Shown: positions 23,018-31,575, counted from the stretch's first letter. The stretch: DNA of 64,000 nt from Alphaproteobacteria bacterium (GCA_016780775.1 JADHLI010000002.1:1-64000); one strand, 5' to 3'. Made by a program: numbers and translations. Notes: generated from the letters alone by a model not told the origin.

Positions 23018-23593
23018 ATGACCAGCCCTGCCATTAGCCGTTTTGAGGTGCCTGAATTCAAAAACTTGCCTGAGGATATCCAGAGCCGCATGACCGAAAT
23101 TCAGGAAAAAGCTGGCTTTATTCCCAATGTATTTTTAGCCCTCTCTTATCGTCCAGACGAGCTACGCGCCTTTATGGCTTATCATGATGCGCTGATATTA
23201 CGTGATAGCGGTCTGAGCAAAGCAGAAAAAGAAATGATTATTGTTGCAACCTCAGCAAAAAATGACTGCTTATATTGTGCTGTCGCTCATGGTGCGATTT
23301 TACGCATTTATGCTAAGGATAGCAAAATATCTGACCAGATAGCCACCGATTACACCAAAGCAGATATCACCGACAAACAAAAAGCGATGCTAGATTTTGC
23401 CATTAAGACAGCCACAAATGCCGCAGAGATTTCTGAGGCTGACCTCAAGCAGCTTCGCGCATTTGGCTTCAGCGAAGATGATATCTGGGATATTGGTGCG
23501 ATTACGGCCTTGTTTGCCCTCTCCAACCGGATGGCAAGTCTAGCAGCGATGCGCCCAAATGATGAATTTTATACTATGGGGCGCAATTTTTGA
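23018..23593 (+). CDS. Peroxidase-related (AhpD-like) protein
   Basis: The 191-residue product matches uncharacterised peroxidase-related enzymes of the carboxymuconolactone decarboxylase/AhpD superfamily: PNVFLALSYRPDELRAFMAYHDALIL, LSKAEKEMIIVATSAKNDCLYCAVAHGA with the redox pair C-L-Y-C and the following His, and FALSNRMAS at the C-terminus. It probably reduces peroxides through the CxxC, with an unknown donor. GGAGATAAGAAG precedes the ATG. It stands alone. Confidence 0.85.
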   Translation: MTSPAISRFEVPEFKNLPEDIQSRMTEIQEKAGFIPNVFLALSYRPDELRAFMAYHDALILRDSGLSKAEKEMIIVATSAKNDCLYCAVAHGAILRIYAKDSKISDQIATDYTKADITDKQKAMLDFAIKTATNAAEISEADLKQLRAFGFSEDDIWDIGAITALFALSNRMASLAAMRPNDEFYTMGRNF

Positions 23594-23613
23594 ACCTGCG
23601 CCCATTAGCAGAA

Positions 23614-23877
23614 CTAAGAGCCTAATTTAATCAGCTGCTGCTCGCGGTAATCTTCAAGTAAGGTTAACTCGCGGCCAAGATAGGAGCGCAAGCCTTGTGG
23701 ACCTGCGTCGCGCCAAACACGGCGCACAGTATCGTGAAACATACCATCCGAAATTTCATCTGTTGCCAAAATAAACAGGAACAGGCTGGATGAAAATCTG
23801 GTCTGTAGCTCTGTGTCAAAATCATAGAGAATTTTTGATACAAGGGCTTCATTCAGATCCAGTACATTTTTTTTCAT
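23614..23877 (-). CDS. Hypothetical protein, 87 aa
   Basis: The product begins MKKNVLDLNEALVSKIL and continues with ILATDEISDGMFHDTVRRVW, RDAGPQGLRSYLGRELTLLED. It is soluble, mostly helical and acidic/basic mixed. AGGAAGAT lies a few bases before ATG 23877, supporting a real gene. I do not recognise it. A second frame on the same strand (23664-23852) is a shadow. Confidence 0.55.
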   Translation of the reverse strand: MKKNVLDLNEALVSKILYDFDTELQTRFSSSLFLFILATDEISDGMFHDTVRRVWRDAGPQGLRSYLGRELTLLEDYREQQLIKLGS

Positions 23878-24018
23878 GATAATATCTTCCTAAGAAACTA
23901 GGGCAAGAATGCCAGCGTGATTTGCGCCTTTGGTTACAAGAACCATACCAGTTTGGCTCGGTTTGTCTGCGGAAGGTAAAAAATTTTGATTTATTTATTA
24001 GGCTCGGCAATACCCTGT

Positions 24019-25077
24019 CTAACTTTCTTCCAGAATCTGAGATATCGCGTCAAAAACAACAGATTGAAATCTGTAATCTACAATCTCATAAAAAGTTTTG
24101 TCCTTTAACATTTGCCGTACAAGTTCAGGAAAAGGGCACATGCGCAGCTTCTTACCTTCGACCACCTGCATCCATTTCCCGGCCATATCCATCTTGCAAT
24201 GCCCCCCACTTTCAGTTTTTACCTCAGACAGGCTAACCACTTTTGGGCGAATACCAATACGGCTTAGAACAGCTGCTGCTGTCTGATAGTCAAACCCAGA
24301 AATTTCATAAATATCTGCCTCAGATGTCAGCAAAATTGTTTCCTGCTCAAAAGGTAAGCCGCCTTGCTTGTGCGGAATAAAAATATAGACCTCGCTTACC
24401 TCACTATCGATGATGCCGCCCATCGCAGAAAACGCTAGCAATGCCATTTCTGACATAGAGTTTAACGGGACTTTATCGGTACTAATAAATTGGGTGCGTA
24501 AATAATCTGGCATCATTCGGACAATCACATCCTCATTCAAGGCCAGATCATTTTCCAGAATTTTAATTACTTCGGCAAAGTTAAGAGATTTAGGCGTGAG
24601 CTGACTAATCGCAAATTCGATGATGGATTCATTATTGGTTCGGATACCAAGGGCAATAAGATCCATAATTTCATCAAATGACGCTTCAAACGCACCAACC
24701 AGTCTGCTGCGATAGAGATTAATCAAGCTGCAATTTGGACCAATGACAGTGATTTTGCTTTCAAAATTTTCTAGGGCGGTCTGGTTGTTTTCAGTAACCG
24801 CCGCAAAGCGTTCCATCGTGATGGAAACAGGTACGTAATCACGGTACTCAGCAAAATAATGCTGAGACTTTTGAACAAATAGGTCGTTCTCTGCTAAGAG
24901 CGGCACACCATTTCTGTCCAGCGCAGGAATATAGGCTTGAACCGCGGCGTTTATCAGCTCGAAAAACTTGTCTGGATTAGTTTCTGTGCAGGCATCATTA
25001 GCAAGGGCGGGTAGCGGTGCTAACATCAAAAGGCCTACCCATAACCCCCTCTTCACTCTTGTTATTATAGACTGCAT
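24019..25077 (-). CDS. Secreted hypothetical protein, 352 aa
   Basis: From ATG 25077 (GAGGGA upstream) the product has a signal peptide MQSIITRVKRGLWVGLLMLA-PLPALA, cleaved before NDACTETNPDKFFELINAAV. The rest is soluble, with repeated helical segments (TENNQTALENFESKI, LIALGIRTNNESIIEFAISQL) and a C-terminal domain with ICGHC-like HCKMDMAGKWMQVV and CPFPELVRQML. The two parts suggest an all-alpha periplasmic protein with a small cysteine-bearing C-terminal region. No family recognised. Confidence 0.7.
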   Translation of the reverse strand: MQSIITRVKRGLWVGLLMLAPLPALANDACTETNPDKFFELINAAVQAYIPALDRNGVPLLAENDLFVQKSQHYFAEYRDYVPVSITMERFAAVTENNQTALENFESKITVIGPNCSLINLYRSRLVGAFEASFDEIMDLIALGIRTNNESIIEFAISQLTPKSLNFAEVIKILENDLALNEDVIVRMMPDYLRTQFISTDKVPLNSMSEMALLAFSAMGGIIDSEVSEVYIFIPHKQGGLPFEQETILLTSEADIYEISGFDYQTAAAVLSRIGIRPKVVSLSEVKTESGGHCKMDMAGKWMQVVEGKKLRMCPFPELVRQMLKDKTFYEIVDYRFQSVVFDAISQILEES

Positions 25078-25240
25078 TTTTGATCTTCCCTCAAGCATCT
25101 GAGCCAACCGCTATTCCGCTACCAAGGATGGTAACGACATAAACCCTTCAATTATAGCACAGCATGCAAATGATTGAGAAAAAGTTAATCTAACACATCA
25201 AGGTAAAGAGGCGAAAAATTCAGTCGTTTACCCCTTTGTT

Positions 25241-25456
25241 ATGCTGCAAGATATGTTCAAAATTCAGGCTGCACTGGGCGGCTCATCTGGACAGGGAGGA
25301 TTTGGCATGTATCAAGGTCAAAAAGAGGATATCCCTGTAGATGAAGAAGCCACAGATTACGGATTGGTTGGCAAAGACCCTGATTGCCGAACCTATCTTG
25401 TTACAGGTGTGACCACCATGGACTGGCTGAAAAGCCATCATTTGCTGTTTGTTTAA
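25241..25456 (+). CDS. Hypothetical protein, 71 aa
   Basis: A glycine-rich N-terminal half (LGGSSGQGGFGMYQGQ) is followed by an acidic stretch and GLVGKDPDCRTYLVTGVTTMDWLKSHHLLFV. There is no clear Shine-Dalgarno for ATG 25241, and ATG 25253 is an alternative. It precedes the OmpA-type lipoprotein gene by 36 bp and could be co-transcribed. Might be spurious; nothing more can be said. Confidence 0.35.
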   Translation: MLQDMFKIQAALGGSSGQGGFGMYQGQKEDIPVDEEATDYGLVGKDPDCRTYLVTGVTTMDWLKSHHLLFV

Positions 25457-25492
25457 GCTATAGCTTGTTGGCCGCTAGGAGGCCGGATTTAG

Positions 25493-26188
25493 ATGCGCTA
25501 CCCCCATACCTATTCTTTATTGGTGGTTTTATCTATTTTTGCTGCATTCGCCCTTAGTGCTTGCGAGCGCGTTTCCTTGCGCCCCTACCCCGAAGAGGCG
25601 GTACTGCCAGATATTCCGTCTACCATTATCGATATCGTGCCAGAGGATGAAGTGCTTCCAGCTCCTGATGGGATGCAAGAACAAAGAACAGAGGCAACGC
25701 CAGATGAAGGCGCACATAACAGCATAGATGATAGCGATGCCGCAGCAGGGACACCAGAAGCGCAAGAAACGCCAGCCAAAGCGTCCATTCAAGAAGAACA
25801 GATGAAAGAAGAGGCTGAACCAGAAACACCGATAGAGCGCCTGATAAGCCCTGTCTATTATGCGCTAGATGATTATCGGGTCAGCTTTGATGATAAAATG
25901 CGCCTGAATGAGCTGGCGAAGCGGCTGAACCAGCCAGAGAATAGACATCTGAGCTTGCGTATTGAAGGTCATTGTGATGATAGAGGCACAAGAGATTATA
26001 ACTTTGCCCTTGGCGAGCGCCGCGCAGCAGCAGTTGCACAGTTCCTAAGAGCGCAAGGGATAGATGGCGTGCGCATTACGACAATTTCCTATGGTAAAGA
26101 GCGTCCGGTTGCCCTAGGCACCAGTGAAGCTATTCGCGCCCAAAACCGGCGTGCGCAAATTATCATTATGGTCGGGGCTAAAAACTAG
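25493..26188 (+). CDS. OmpA-family/Pal-like lipoprotein
   Basis: The 231-residue product has a lipoprotein signal (lipobox L-S-A-C25), a ~90-residue acidic, proline- and glutamate-rich linker and a C-terminal OmpA-like domain: PVYYALDDYRVSFDDKMRLNELAKRL, RIEGHCDDRGTRDYNFALGERRAAAV, and SYGKERPVALG with QNRRAQIIIM. The D and R of GHCDDRGTRDYN and NRRA are the peptidoglycan (mDAP)-binding residues. It would tether the outer membrane to murein. AGGAGG lies 10 bp before ATG. The linker is longer than in Pal, so it is a Pal-like paralogue. Confidence 0.87.
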   Translation: MRYPHTYSLLVVLSIFAAFALSACERVSLRPYPEEAVLPDIPSTIIDIVPEDEVLPAPDGMQEQRTEATPDEGAHNSIDDSDAAAGTPEAQETPAKASIQEEQMKEEAEPETPIERLISPVYYALDDYRVSFDDKMRLNELAKRLNQPENRHLSLRIEGHCDDRGTRDYNFALGERRAAAVAQFLRAQGIDGVRITTISYGKERPVALGTSEAIRAQNRRAQIIIMVGAKN

Positions 26189-27051
26189 CGGGCACGGATC
26201 ATCAGAACATTTCCAGCGATCACAAGTGTGATGCCAACCGCAGCTGGCCAGCTCCATTGATAGGCTTCGAAAAAGGTGGATATTAACAGCGCAAAGACTG
26301 GGAATACCACTGTTGCATAGCCCGCCCGTCCTGCGCCAATACTCCCAACAAGGCTAAGGTAGCTGAAAAAGGCAACAACTGATCCCAATATTGAAAGCCA
26401 CAGTAAGCTGCCTAGATACAAAGCAGAGGGTTCAATAATAAAGGGATGCCCCCGCACCAGTGCAACCACCGCCAAAATACAGCAGCCATAAATCATGCCC
26501 CAACTATTTGCGCTCAAGACGCTGATACCCTGCTTTTGAATATGGGCTGAGACAAGATTGCCGGAACAAAAGCTCAAAGTGCCAACAATACATAAAGCAA
26601 GCGCCGTTAAAGCATATTTTGAGATTTCTAATTCTGGCCAGAAGATAAGGGCGATACCGCATAATCCGGTAGCGGATGCGATGAGTTGGCCAAATTGAGG
26701 GCGGGTGCGATAGATAACCGATATCAACAGAATATTCACCATAGATGCTGTGGAGAAAACCACCGCCAGCAATGCCGAGGTTACATATTGGCCAGCATAG
26801 TAAAATAGGGTGAAATTAGTGCTGAAAATAAACAGTCCTAACGCCAAAAAATAACCATGTGTTTTGAGATCAAAGCGCAATCGCGTACGCCGAAAAATCG
26901 CTATAGCCATGCAAATACTAGCAGCAATCATAAAGCGCCATAAAATAGACACTTCAGGATCAACAACGCCAAGCTGCCATTTTAAGGGCAACCAGCTAGT
27001 CGACCAAACAAAAATAATACTGGCATATAATAGATAATCACGCGAACTCAT
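26185..27051 (-). CDS. EamA/DMT-family membrane transporter
   Basis: The 288-residue product has ten hydrophobic segments arranged as two EamA halves; the first begins LLYASIIFVWSTSWLPLKWQ, the second LSILGSVVAFFSYLSLVGSIG, with the EamA-type GRAGYATVVFPVFALLISTF near the end. Drug/metabolite transporters of this type export amino acids or other small molecules. Substrate unknown. Its stop overlaps the stop of the OmpA-type gene by 4 bp in a convergent pair. Confidence 0.85.
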   Translation of the reverse strand: MSSRDYLLYASIIFVWSTSWLPLKWQLGVVDPEVSILWRFMIAASICMAIAIFRRTRLRFDLKTHGYFLALGLFIFSTNFTLFYYAGQYVTSALLAVVFSTASMVNILLISVIYRTRPQFGQLIASATGLCGIALIFWPELEISKYALTALALCIVGTLSFCSGNLVSAHIQKQGISVLSANSWGMIYGCCILAVVALVRGHPFIIEPSALYLGSLLWLSILGSVVAFFSYLSLVGSIGAGRAGYATVVFPVFALLISTFFEAYQWSWPAAVGITLVIAGNVLMIRAR

Positions 27052-27095
27052 CGCACGCTTCTAGCACAATTTTTGATCAAAGATAGAGTGTTTTG

Positions 27096-28100
27096 CTAGC
27101 AATAGCGTTCTGGGCCAATCCATTGTGCCGCAGAATAACGATCGCCATGCGCCCAGCCAATCGGCAGAAGCTCCATAATCTCTTGGCTCATCTGGGCGGT
27201 TAGCTCAATCTCACACCCCTTTACAAGCTCTTTTAAATGCGCGACCGAGCGCGTACCAGGAATAGGCAGAACCTGCTCACCTTGTGCCAATAGCCAAGCA
27301 ATAGCCAGGGAAGCAGTCGGCAGGCCATGATCACCAGCATAGGCTCTAAATTTATCAGTAATAGCTAAATTGGCAGTAATATTTGGTTCAAGAAAGCGCG
27401 GATTACCTTTTAGGAAATCAGAGGTCTGTGCCCGCGCATAGTCCATTGGCGTATCCGTCAAAAAGGTTCGCCCAACCGGACTAAAGGCTACTAATGTCGT
27501 ACCAAGCTCAGCACAAGCTTGCAACATACCCATCTCCGCATTGCGGGTGGAAAGCGAATATTCAGACTGGACGGCCGCTACCGGATGAACAGCATGCGCA
27601 CGCCGAAGTGATGATGGAGCAATCTCTGAAAAGCCAAAAGATTTTGTCTTGCCCTTCTCCACAAGCCTGCCAAGCGAGCCAGCCACCTCTTCGATAGGTA
27701 TTTCTTGCTGCCGGCGATGTACATAAAATAAATCCACACAATCAATACCCATCCGTGCAAGGCTTTTATCTAACTCTTCTTCAAGATGTGCTGCTTCATT
27801 ATTGAAGCCGCGTGTACCTGTTTCTGGATCCCGGCAAATACCCGCCTTTGTGGCGATAGAAAACAACGTATCTTTTTGCTGCCCTTGCTGGCTAAGAAAC
27901 GCGCCAATACGCTGCTCAGATACGCCCATGCCATAAACATTGGACGTGTCGATATGGGTAATGCCCATATCAAGGCAGGCTGATAGCACTTCAGCTGATT
28001 GTGCATCACTGCAAGGTCCATAAAAATTGGTAAAAGACATTGCCCCTAACCCGATAGCCGATGTTTGTATCCCGGTATTACCTAATTTTCTAATCTTCAT
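27096..28100 (-). CDS. Aldo/keto reductase
   Basis: The 334-residue product has the AKR catalytic signatures: GLGAMSFTNFYG, ITHIDTSNVYGMGVSEQRIG with catalytic Asp (D50 type) and Tyr (Y55 type), KSFGFSEIAPSSLRRAH, VAAVQSEYSLSTR, and the cofactor-binding PIPGTRSVAHLKE. It reduces carbonyl compounds with NADPH in the cytosol (AKR13-like). Gene starts at ATG 28100. It is divergent from the nucleosidase gene with a dyad between. Confidence 0.9.
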   Translation of the reverse strand: MKIRKLGNTGIQTSAIGLGAMSFTNFYGPCSDAQSAEVLSACLDMGITHIDTSNVYGMGVSEQRIGAFLSQQGQQKDTLFSIATKAGICRDPETGTRGFNNEAAHLEEELDKSLARMGIDCVDLFYVHRRQQEIPIEEVAGSLGRLVEKGKTKSFGFSEIAPSSLRRAHAVHPVAAVQSEYSLSTRNAEMGMLQACAELGTTLVAFSPVGRTFLTDTPMDYARAQTSDFLKGNPRFLEPNITANLAITDKFRAYAGDHGLPTASLAIAWLLAQGEQVLPIPGTRSVAHLKELVKGCEIELTAQMSQEIMELLPIGWAHGDRYSAAQWIGPERYC

Positions 28101-28168
28101 GGCTTTTTATTAACTCTCAAAAAAAGGGGTTGTTTGTTCATGAGCGCTCAGAACATGTGAAAAATTAT

Positions 28169-28200
28169 CCATCTTATAAGAGCATTGTGATATAAGATGG
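28169..28200. promoter_or_regulatory. Perfect 10-bp dyad in the AKR/nucleosidase divergent region
   Basis: CCATCTTATA and TATAAGATGG are perfect inverted arms separated by 12 bp. Nearby is a perfect 10-bp palindrome TGAGCGCTCA (28141-28150). Either could be a regulator site for the divergent pair; no regulator gene is adjacent. Confidence 0.45.
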
Positions 28201-28287
28201 TCAAGAAATTGCGCGGCTTAGCTTTTTATCTCTAGCTTGATAACAACATGCTTTGCAAAAAAACGAAATAGCTACGGTGTTAGTCCT

Positions 28288-28887
28288 ATGCCTGCCAATC
28301 CTTTATTGCCTGCCAATCCTTTATTGCCTGCCAATCCTTTATTGATTGTAGCGCTTGAAACAGAAGTCCCAGCAGAAATTGCTAGCCGTTGGCAAATTGT
28401 CTTTACTGGCGTTGGCAAAATTAACGCAACCTTTCATTTGAGCAAAGCTATTGCGGCCTATCGCCCGGATTTCTTAATCAATTATGGCAGTGCGGGCGCG
28501 ATTGCTAAAGGCTTGGACGGCGTGGTTGAAGTTGGCAGTGCTGTGCAAATAGATATGGATGTACGCCCCCTTGGGCTAGAACTTGGCCAAACCCCCTTTG
28601 ATAGCTGCCCAGCTACCATCCAGCTATCAGATAGTCCGGTGCGTTGCGGTAGTGCCGATAGATTTAGTGATACACCGCCAGAACTTGCCTGCGATATTGT
28701 GGATATGGAGCTTTTCGCGCTGGCCAAAATCGCTTGGCATGAGCAGATCCCGCTTCGCGCTTTTAAATTTATTTCAGATGCTGCTGATGATAAAGCCGCC
28801 GGAGCTTGGAAAGACAGCTTGCCATCTTGTGCCCGCGCTTTCTTGGAATTTGAGAAAACACTCCTAGATTTAGCGGCGGCAGACTAA
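28288..28887 (+). CDS. Nucleosidase/purine phosphorylase-like protein with an N-terminal repeat
   Basis: From ATG 28288 the 199-residue product starts with three copies of PANPLL (54 bp, 18-bp units 28291-28344), then LIVALETEVPAE, the phosphorylase-type VFTGVGKINATFHLSKAI, FLINYGSAGAIAKGL and CDIVDMELFALAKIAWHEQIP, in which the ribose-binding DMEL/E pattern and FKFISDAAD resemble MTA/SAH nucleosidases. It would cleave a purine nucleoside. The repeat lies in the first codons and is not part of the family. Confidence 0.8.
   Translation: MPANPLLPANPLLPANPLLIVALETEVPAEIASRWQIVFTGVGKINATFHLSKAIAAYRPDFLINYGSAGAIAKGLDGVVEVGSAVQIDMDVRPLGLELGQTPFDSCPATIQLSDSPVRCGSADRFSDTPPELACDIVDMELFALAKIAWHEQIPLRAFKFISDAADDKAAGAWKDSLPSCARAFLEFEKTLLDLAAAD
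28291..28344 (+). repeat. Three perfect tandem copies of CCTGCCAATCCTTTATTG
   Basis: The 18-bp unit is repeated without change from the second codon of the nucleosidase gene, encoding PANPLL three times. Perfect identity suggests a recent expansion. Confidence 0.97.
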
Positions 28888-28933
28888 TTTAACGGCATAA
28901 GCTTCCACAATATGGAATACTGCTAAATCTTGG

Positions 28934-29065
28934 TGGGGAAGTTTCTTTCAGCTAGTCCAATTCTAGACATGCATCGTAGAAACAACGTGTCCCTTGATTG
29001 AGTAATCCTAGCCGGTCCCAACTCAACAGGGGGCACCCCCTATCAGCTTTCAAAAAACTTCCCCA
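28934..29065 (+). ncRNA. Possible 6S-like structured RNA
   Basis: A 132-bp region in a 306-bp gene gap can fold into one long rod. TGGGGAAGTTT at 28934 pairs with AACTTCCCCA ending 29065. Inside, TGTCCCT and AGGGGGCA flank TTGAGT and ACTCAA, which close a 17-nt loop. The plus strand has TGTCCCTTGATTGAG, which recalls the conserved TCCCTTGAGCCGA segment of 6S RNA. 6S RNA is a ~150-180-nt rod that mimics an open promoter. Strand and identity are tentative: the length is short for the family and a promoter is not clear. The rest of the gap shows nothing else. Confidence 0.35.
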
Positions 29066-29193
29066 ATTATAGGCTAACACAGGCTTGTCAGGGGTAGAAG
29101 GCTAAATTTCAGTTTATTCTAAATTATCAAGAAACGTGGCAGTAAAGGTGTGAGGGCAGCATAAAACCTGACCGATTGGCACAATATCAAAGC

Positions 29194-29385
29194 TTATAAC
29201 CCAAGAACTGTTATACACATATCCGCAAGGGCGCGCACAAGTGCCCCTTCGCGTACGATAAAAGGTAGCAGCGCAACCGCGACTACCATCAATCCCATCC
29301 AGACAAACCATAAATGCCTGTCAGAGGCCGCGCCTCTATCAGAGGCACGCTCTTTCTCTTCTTGTTTTGCCAGTCTGAGTGCCAT
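29194..29385 (-). CDS. Small membrane protein, 63 aa
   Basis: From ATG 29385 the product has a charged N-terminus (MALRLAKQEEKERASDRGAA) and one hydrophobic segment HLWFVWMGLMVVAVALLPFI, followed by a second weaker one. It is a likely single-span or hairpin membrane protein with a cytoplasmic N-terminus. No family recognised; an overlapping frame on the same strand is a shadow. Confidence 0.5.
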   Translation of the reverse strand: MALRLAKQEEKERASDRGAASDRHLWFVWMGLMVVAVALLPFIVREGALVRALADMCITVLGL

Positions 29386-29435
29386 TTTTTTCAACAGCCC
29401 TTATTTATTTCCACTTATTAATCCGAATAAGCCAA

Positions 29436-29825
29436 TTAATCTGCGGCATGTGCCTTTAGATCATCAAGGTTAAGAAGAGCCAATGCAGCTCTGTTAGTCG
29501 CTTTCAAAATCACCTTTGGTGCCACCCCCGCTTGGCGGGCTTGTTCCCATCTTGCGGCGCATAAACACCATCTATCACCAGACTTCAGGCCGGAGAAATG
29601 AAACTCTGGGCGCGGCGTGGACAAATCATTTCCAGCCCGCTGGCTATAGGTAAGAAATTCATCACTCATAATAGCACAAACTGTATGCGAGCCGGCATCC
29701 TGCGGACCGGTATGACAACAACCATCACGAAAAAACCCCGTTAAAGGCTTGGTTGCGCAAGATACAAGTCGCCCGCCCAGCACATTCAACTGGCGGTTTT
29801 CATTGAAATTTTCACCATCCATCAT
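29436..29825 (-). CDS. DUF2237 family protein
   Basis: The 129-residue product matches the DUF2237 pattern closely: NVLGGRLVSCATKPLTGFFR followed by DGCCHTGPQDAGSHTVCA, MSDEFLTYSQRAGNDLSTPRP, and GLKSGDRWCLCAARWEQA with a cysteine pair and DDLKAHA at the end. Several conserved cysteines suggest metal or redox chemistry; the function is unknown. A 15-bp tandem repeat lies directly upstream of its start. Confidence 0.9.
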   Translation of the reverse strand: MMDGENFNENRQLNVLGGRLVSCATKPLTGFFRDGCCHTGPQDAGSHTVCAIMSDEFLTYSQRAGNDLSTPRPEFHFSGLKSGDRWCLCAARWEQARQAGVAPKVILKATNRAALALLNLDDLKAHAAD

Positions 29826-29835
29826 CGTCTCCAGC

Positions 29836-29925
29836 TAATTTATGTGCGGCCAATTTGTGAGCGGCCAATTTGTGTGCGGCTAATTTGTGTGCGGCCAATT
29901 TGTGTGCGGCCAATTTGTGAGCAGC
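29836..29925. repeat. Six tandem copies of a 15-bp unit (CAATTTGTGTGCGGC)
   Basis: Six units from 29836, with single-base variants (TAATTTATGTGCGGC, CAATTTGTGAGCGGC, CAATTTGTGAGCAGC). They fill the gap between the plsC-like and DUF2237 genes, within the DUF2237 leader. Confidence 0.95.
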
Positions 29926-29942
29926 CCAATTTTGGCCACTCT

Positions 29943-30659
29943 TTATATATGAGGGCGCAAAGGCGTAGCTTCAAGCTCTGCATTACGCGTCTCAATCGCT
30001 GTTTCCAGACTTTTCATAAACTCTTTACGTTTTAACCCTGCTGCTATCACAGGCAAATAGCTTACACAAATCCGCCCTGGTTTTTTGGTAAAGCCGCGCC
30101 GCCCCCAAAACTGGCCCGAATTTAGCGCCACTGGCAATACAGCCAGCCCGGTTTGCTCATAAAGAGCAAAGACACCTATCTGATAGGGCCGGGAGGTGCC
30201 AGGCTCAACCCGTGTGCCTTGCGGAAAAATTAAAATTGAACGTCCAGAGCTGCGGGCAATATCAGCTTGTGTGCGTAAATGCCGCAATGCCGCCATTCCC
30301 GCCCCTCGATCGAGAGCAATACAGCCTGCTTGGGCAAAAAACCAACCAAGAATAGGGATCATCATCAACTCTTTTTTCAACACCACCACAGGCGCGCCAA
30401 GCTGCCAGTATAAGATCAGTGTTTCCCAAGCCGATTGATGCTTCACCGCATAAATCACTTGAGTGCCACGCAAGCTGTCACCATCATTCTGATGGGATAG
30501 TCCAGCAATAAAAAGCAGTTTATGCGTAATCCAACCCCAAAAGCAGCCTGCAGCCTGGGCACTGCGCGGCGTTATAATCAGCGGCAGTAGCAAGAAAGCC
30601 AGAATAGTGGTGAGGCCGTAAAAAGCCAAATTGAACAGAAGTGAGCGTAGAAAGGTCAT
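29943..30659 (-). CDS. plsC: 1-acyl-sn-glycerol-3-phosphate acyltransferase (PlsC family)
   Basis: The 238-residue product has an N-terminal membrane segment (LLFNLAFYGLTTILAFLLLP) and the acyltransferase blocks: block I VKHQSAWETL, block II around GAPVVVLKKELMMIPILGW, block III LIFPQGTRVEPG and block IV VLPVALNSGQFWGR. Block I is H-X4-E, not the usual H-X4-D, a variant also seen in some proteobacterial members. It acylates lysophosphatidic acid to phosphatidic acid at the inner membrane. Confidence 0.88.
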   Translation of the reverse strand: MTFLRSLLFNLAFYGLTTILAFLLLPLIITPRSAQAAGCFWGWITHKLLFIAGLSHQNDGDSLRGTQVIYAVKHQSAWETLILYWQLGAPVVVLKKELMMIPILGWFFAQAGCIALDRGAGMAALRHLRTQADIARSSGRSILIFPQGTRVEPGTSRPYQIGVFALYEQTGLAVLPVALNSGQFWGRRGFTKKPGRICVSYLPVIAAGLKRKEFMKSLETAIETRNAELEATPLRPHI

Positions 30660-30769
30660 AGGAAAAGGCTTACAATAGAACCACCTCCAAGCTCAAGAAA
30701 AAGTGCCTAATATAAAGATATCGCCTGATCCAAATATGTTGCCGGATCCAAATATATTGAAAGTAATCT

Positions 30770-31126
30770 ATGGTAAGTAATGATGATACTAGCTGGCATA
30801 TCCGTGCCGAAATCGCCCTTCTTGCGGCTCTTAGAGCTAGCCAGCCCATCACTTATGAAGCGCTAGCAAGTGCAGCTGAGATCCCGGCACCGCACCGCAT
30901 TCATAAACTTACCCTGTGGCTAGAGGCGAGCATGGCAGAAGATGTTGCTGCAGGCAGGCCACTTCGCGCTGCCATTGTTATCTCGCGCCTACATGACAGG
31001 CCAGCAAGGGGCTTTTTCGATATGGCCATCACACTTGGCTTACTTGATGCAGAAACCCCGCAAGAAACACAATGGCAATGGTACCAAACACACAGAAACC
31101 ACGCTTGTAAAACCTATTCCCAATAA
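30770..31126 (+). CDS. Hypothetical protein, 118 aa
   Basis: The product begins DDTSWHIRAEIALLAALRASQ and PITYEALASAAEIPAPHRIHKLTLWLE, a helix-turn-helix-like arrangement (YEALASAAEIPAPHRIHKL), then AAGRPLRAAIVISRLHDRPARGFFDMAITLGLL. Similar short proteins occur in alphaproteobacteria without assigned function. A DNA-binding role is a guess from the helical pattern. Confidence 0.6.
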   Translation: MVSNDDTSWHIRAEIALLAALRASQPITYEALASAAEIPAPHRIHKLTLWLEASMAEDVAAGRPLRAAIVISRLHDRPARGFFDMAITLGLLDAETPQETQWQWYQTHRNHACKTYSQ

Positions 31127-31139
31127 AGCCTACGCCGCG

Positions 31140-31403
31140 CTAGGACGCACCTTTTATAATGGTAAAACGGAAATAGCCGTCTAATTCATCACAGACTTCT
31201 AGCTGATGACCTTCTGTATCACAAAAATGCATCATATCGAGGGGAGCGGCTGGATCATCTGCCAAAATCTGAATTCCCTCACCTTTCTGATGCGCCCCAA
31301 GCGCACGCCGCGCCTTTAATACAGGCAAAGGGCATTTCAAGCCACGATAATCAAAATAGGGCAAGTCATTACCTTGAGCTGGCTGGTTGGAAGTTTGTTT
31401 CAT
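31140..31403 (-). CDS. TusA/SirA-family sulfurtransferase-like protein
   Basis: The 87-residue product has the family motif DYRGLKCPLPVLKARRAL, in which the Cys of CPLPV carries persulfide sulfur, followed by IQILADDPAAPLDMMHFCDTEGHQLE. TusA-type proteins relay sulfur for tRNA 2-thiouridine and other pathways. Which pathway applies here is unknown. It overlaps no other gene and starts at ATG 31403. Confidence 0.88.
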   Translation of the reverse strand: MKQTSNQPAQGNDLPYFDYRGLKCPLPVLKARRALGAHQKGEGIQILADDPAAPLDMMHFCDTEGHQLEVCDELDGYFRFTIIKGAS

Positions 31404-31575
31404 TATCTTAAACTCTGTATAAGCTCTGGAAAATCTGTATATGCTTTCGAAACTCGGTACATCTATTCGGATAGCTTATAAAGCATCTGATATCTGCTCA
31501 GCGGAGTATAAATCTGCACGAGGATAGATAGCAAATTCTATTTAACGCCCATAGATATAAAGGAGCGGCGGTTAC

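Noticed and set aside
29836-29925. CRISPR-like array at the 15-bp repeat
   Set aside because: Units are directly adjacent with no spacers; it is a simple tandem repeat. No cas genes are present.
29844-30035. 63-codon plus-strand frame with RPICVRPIC repeats
   Set aside because: It is the translation of the 15-bp non-coding repeat and overlaps the plsC gene on the other strand.
29943-30659. PlsC block I as H-X4-E treated as an inactivated enzyme
   Set aside because: The HQSAWET variant is, to my knowledge, common in functional proteobacterial homologues, and all other blocks are intact.
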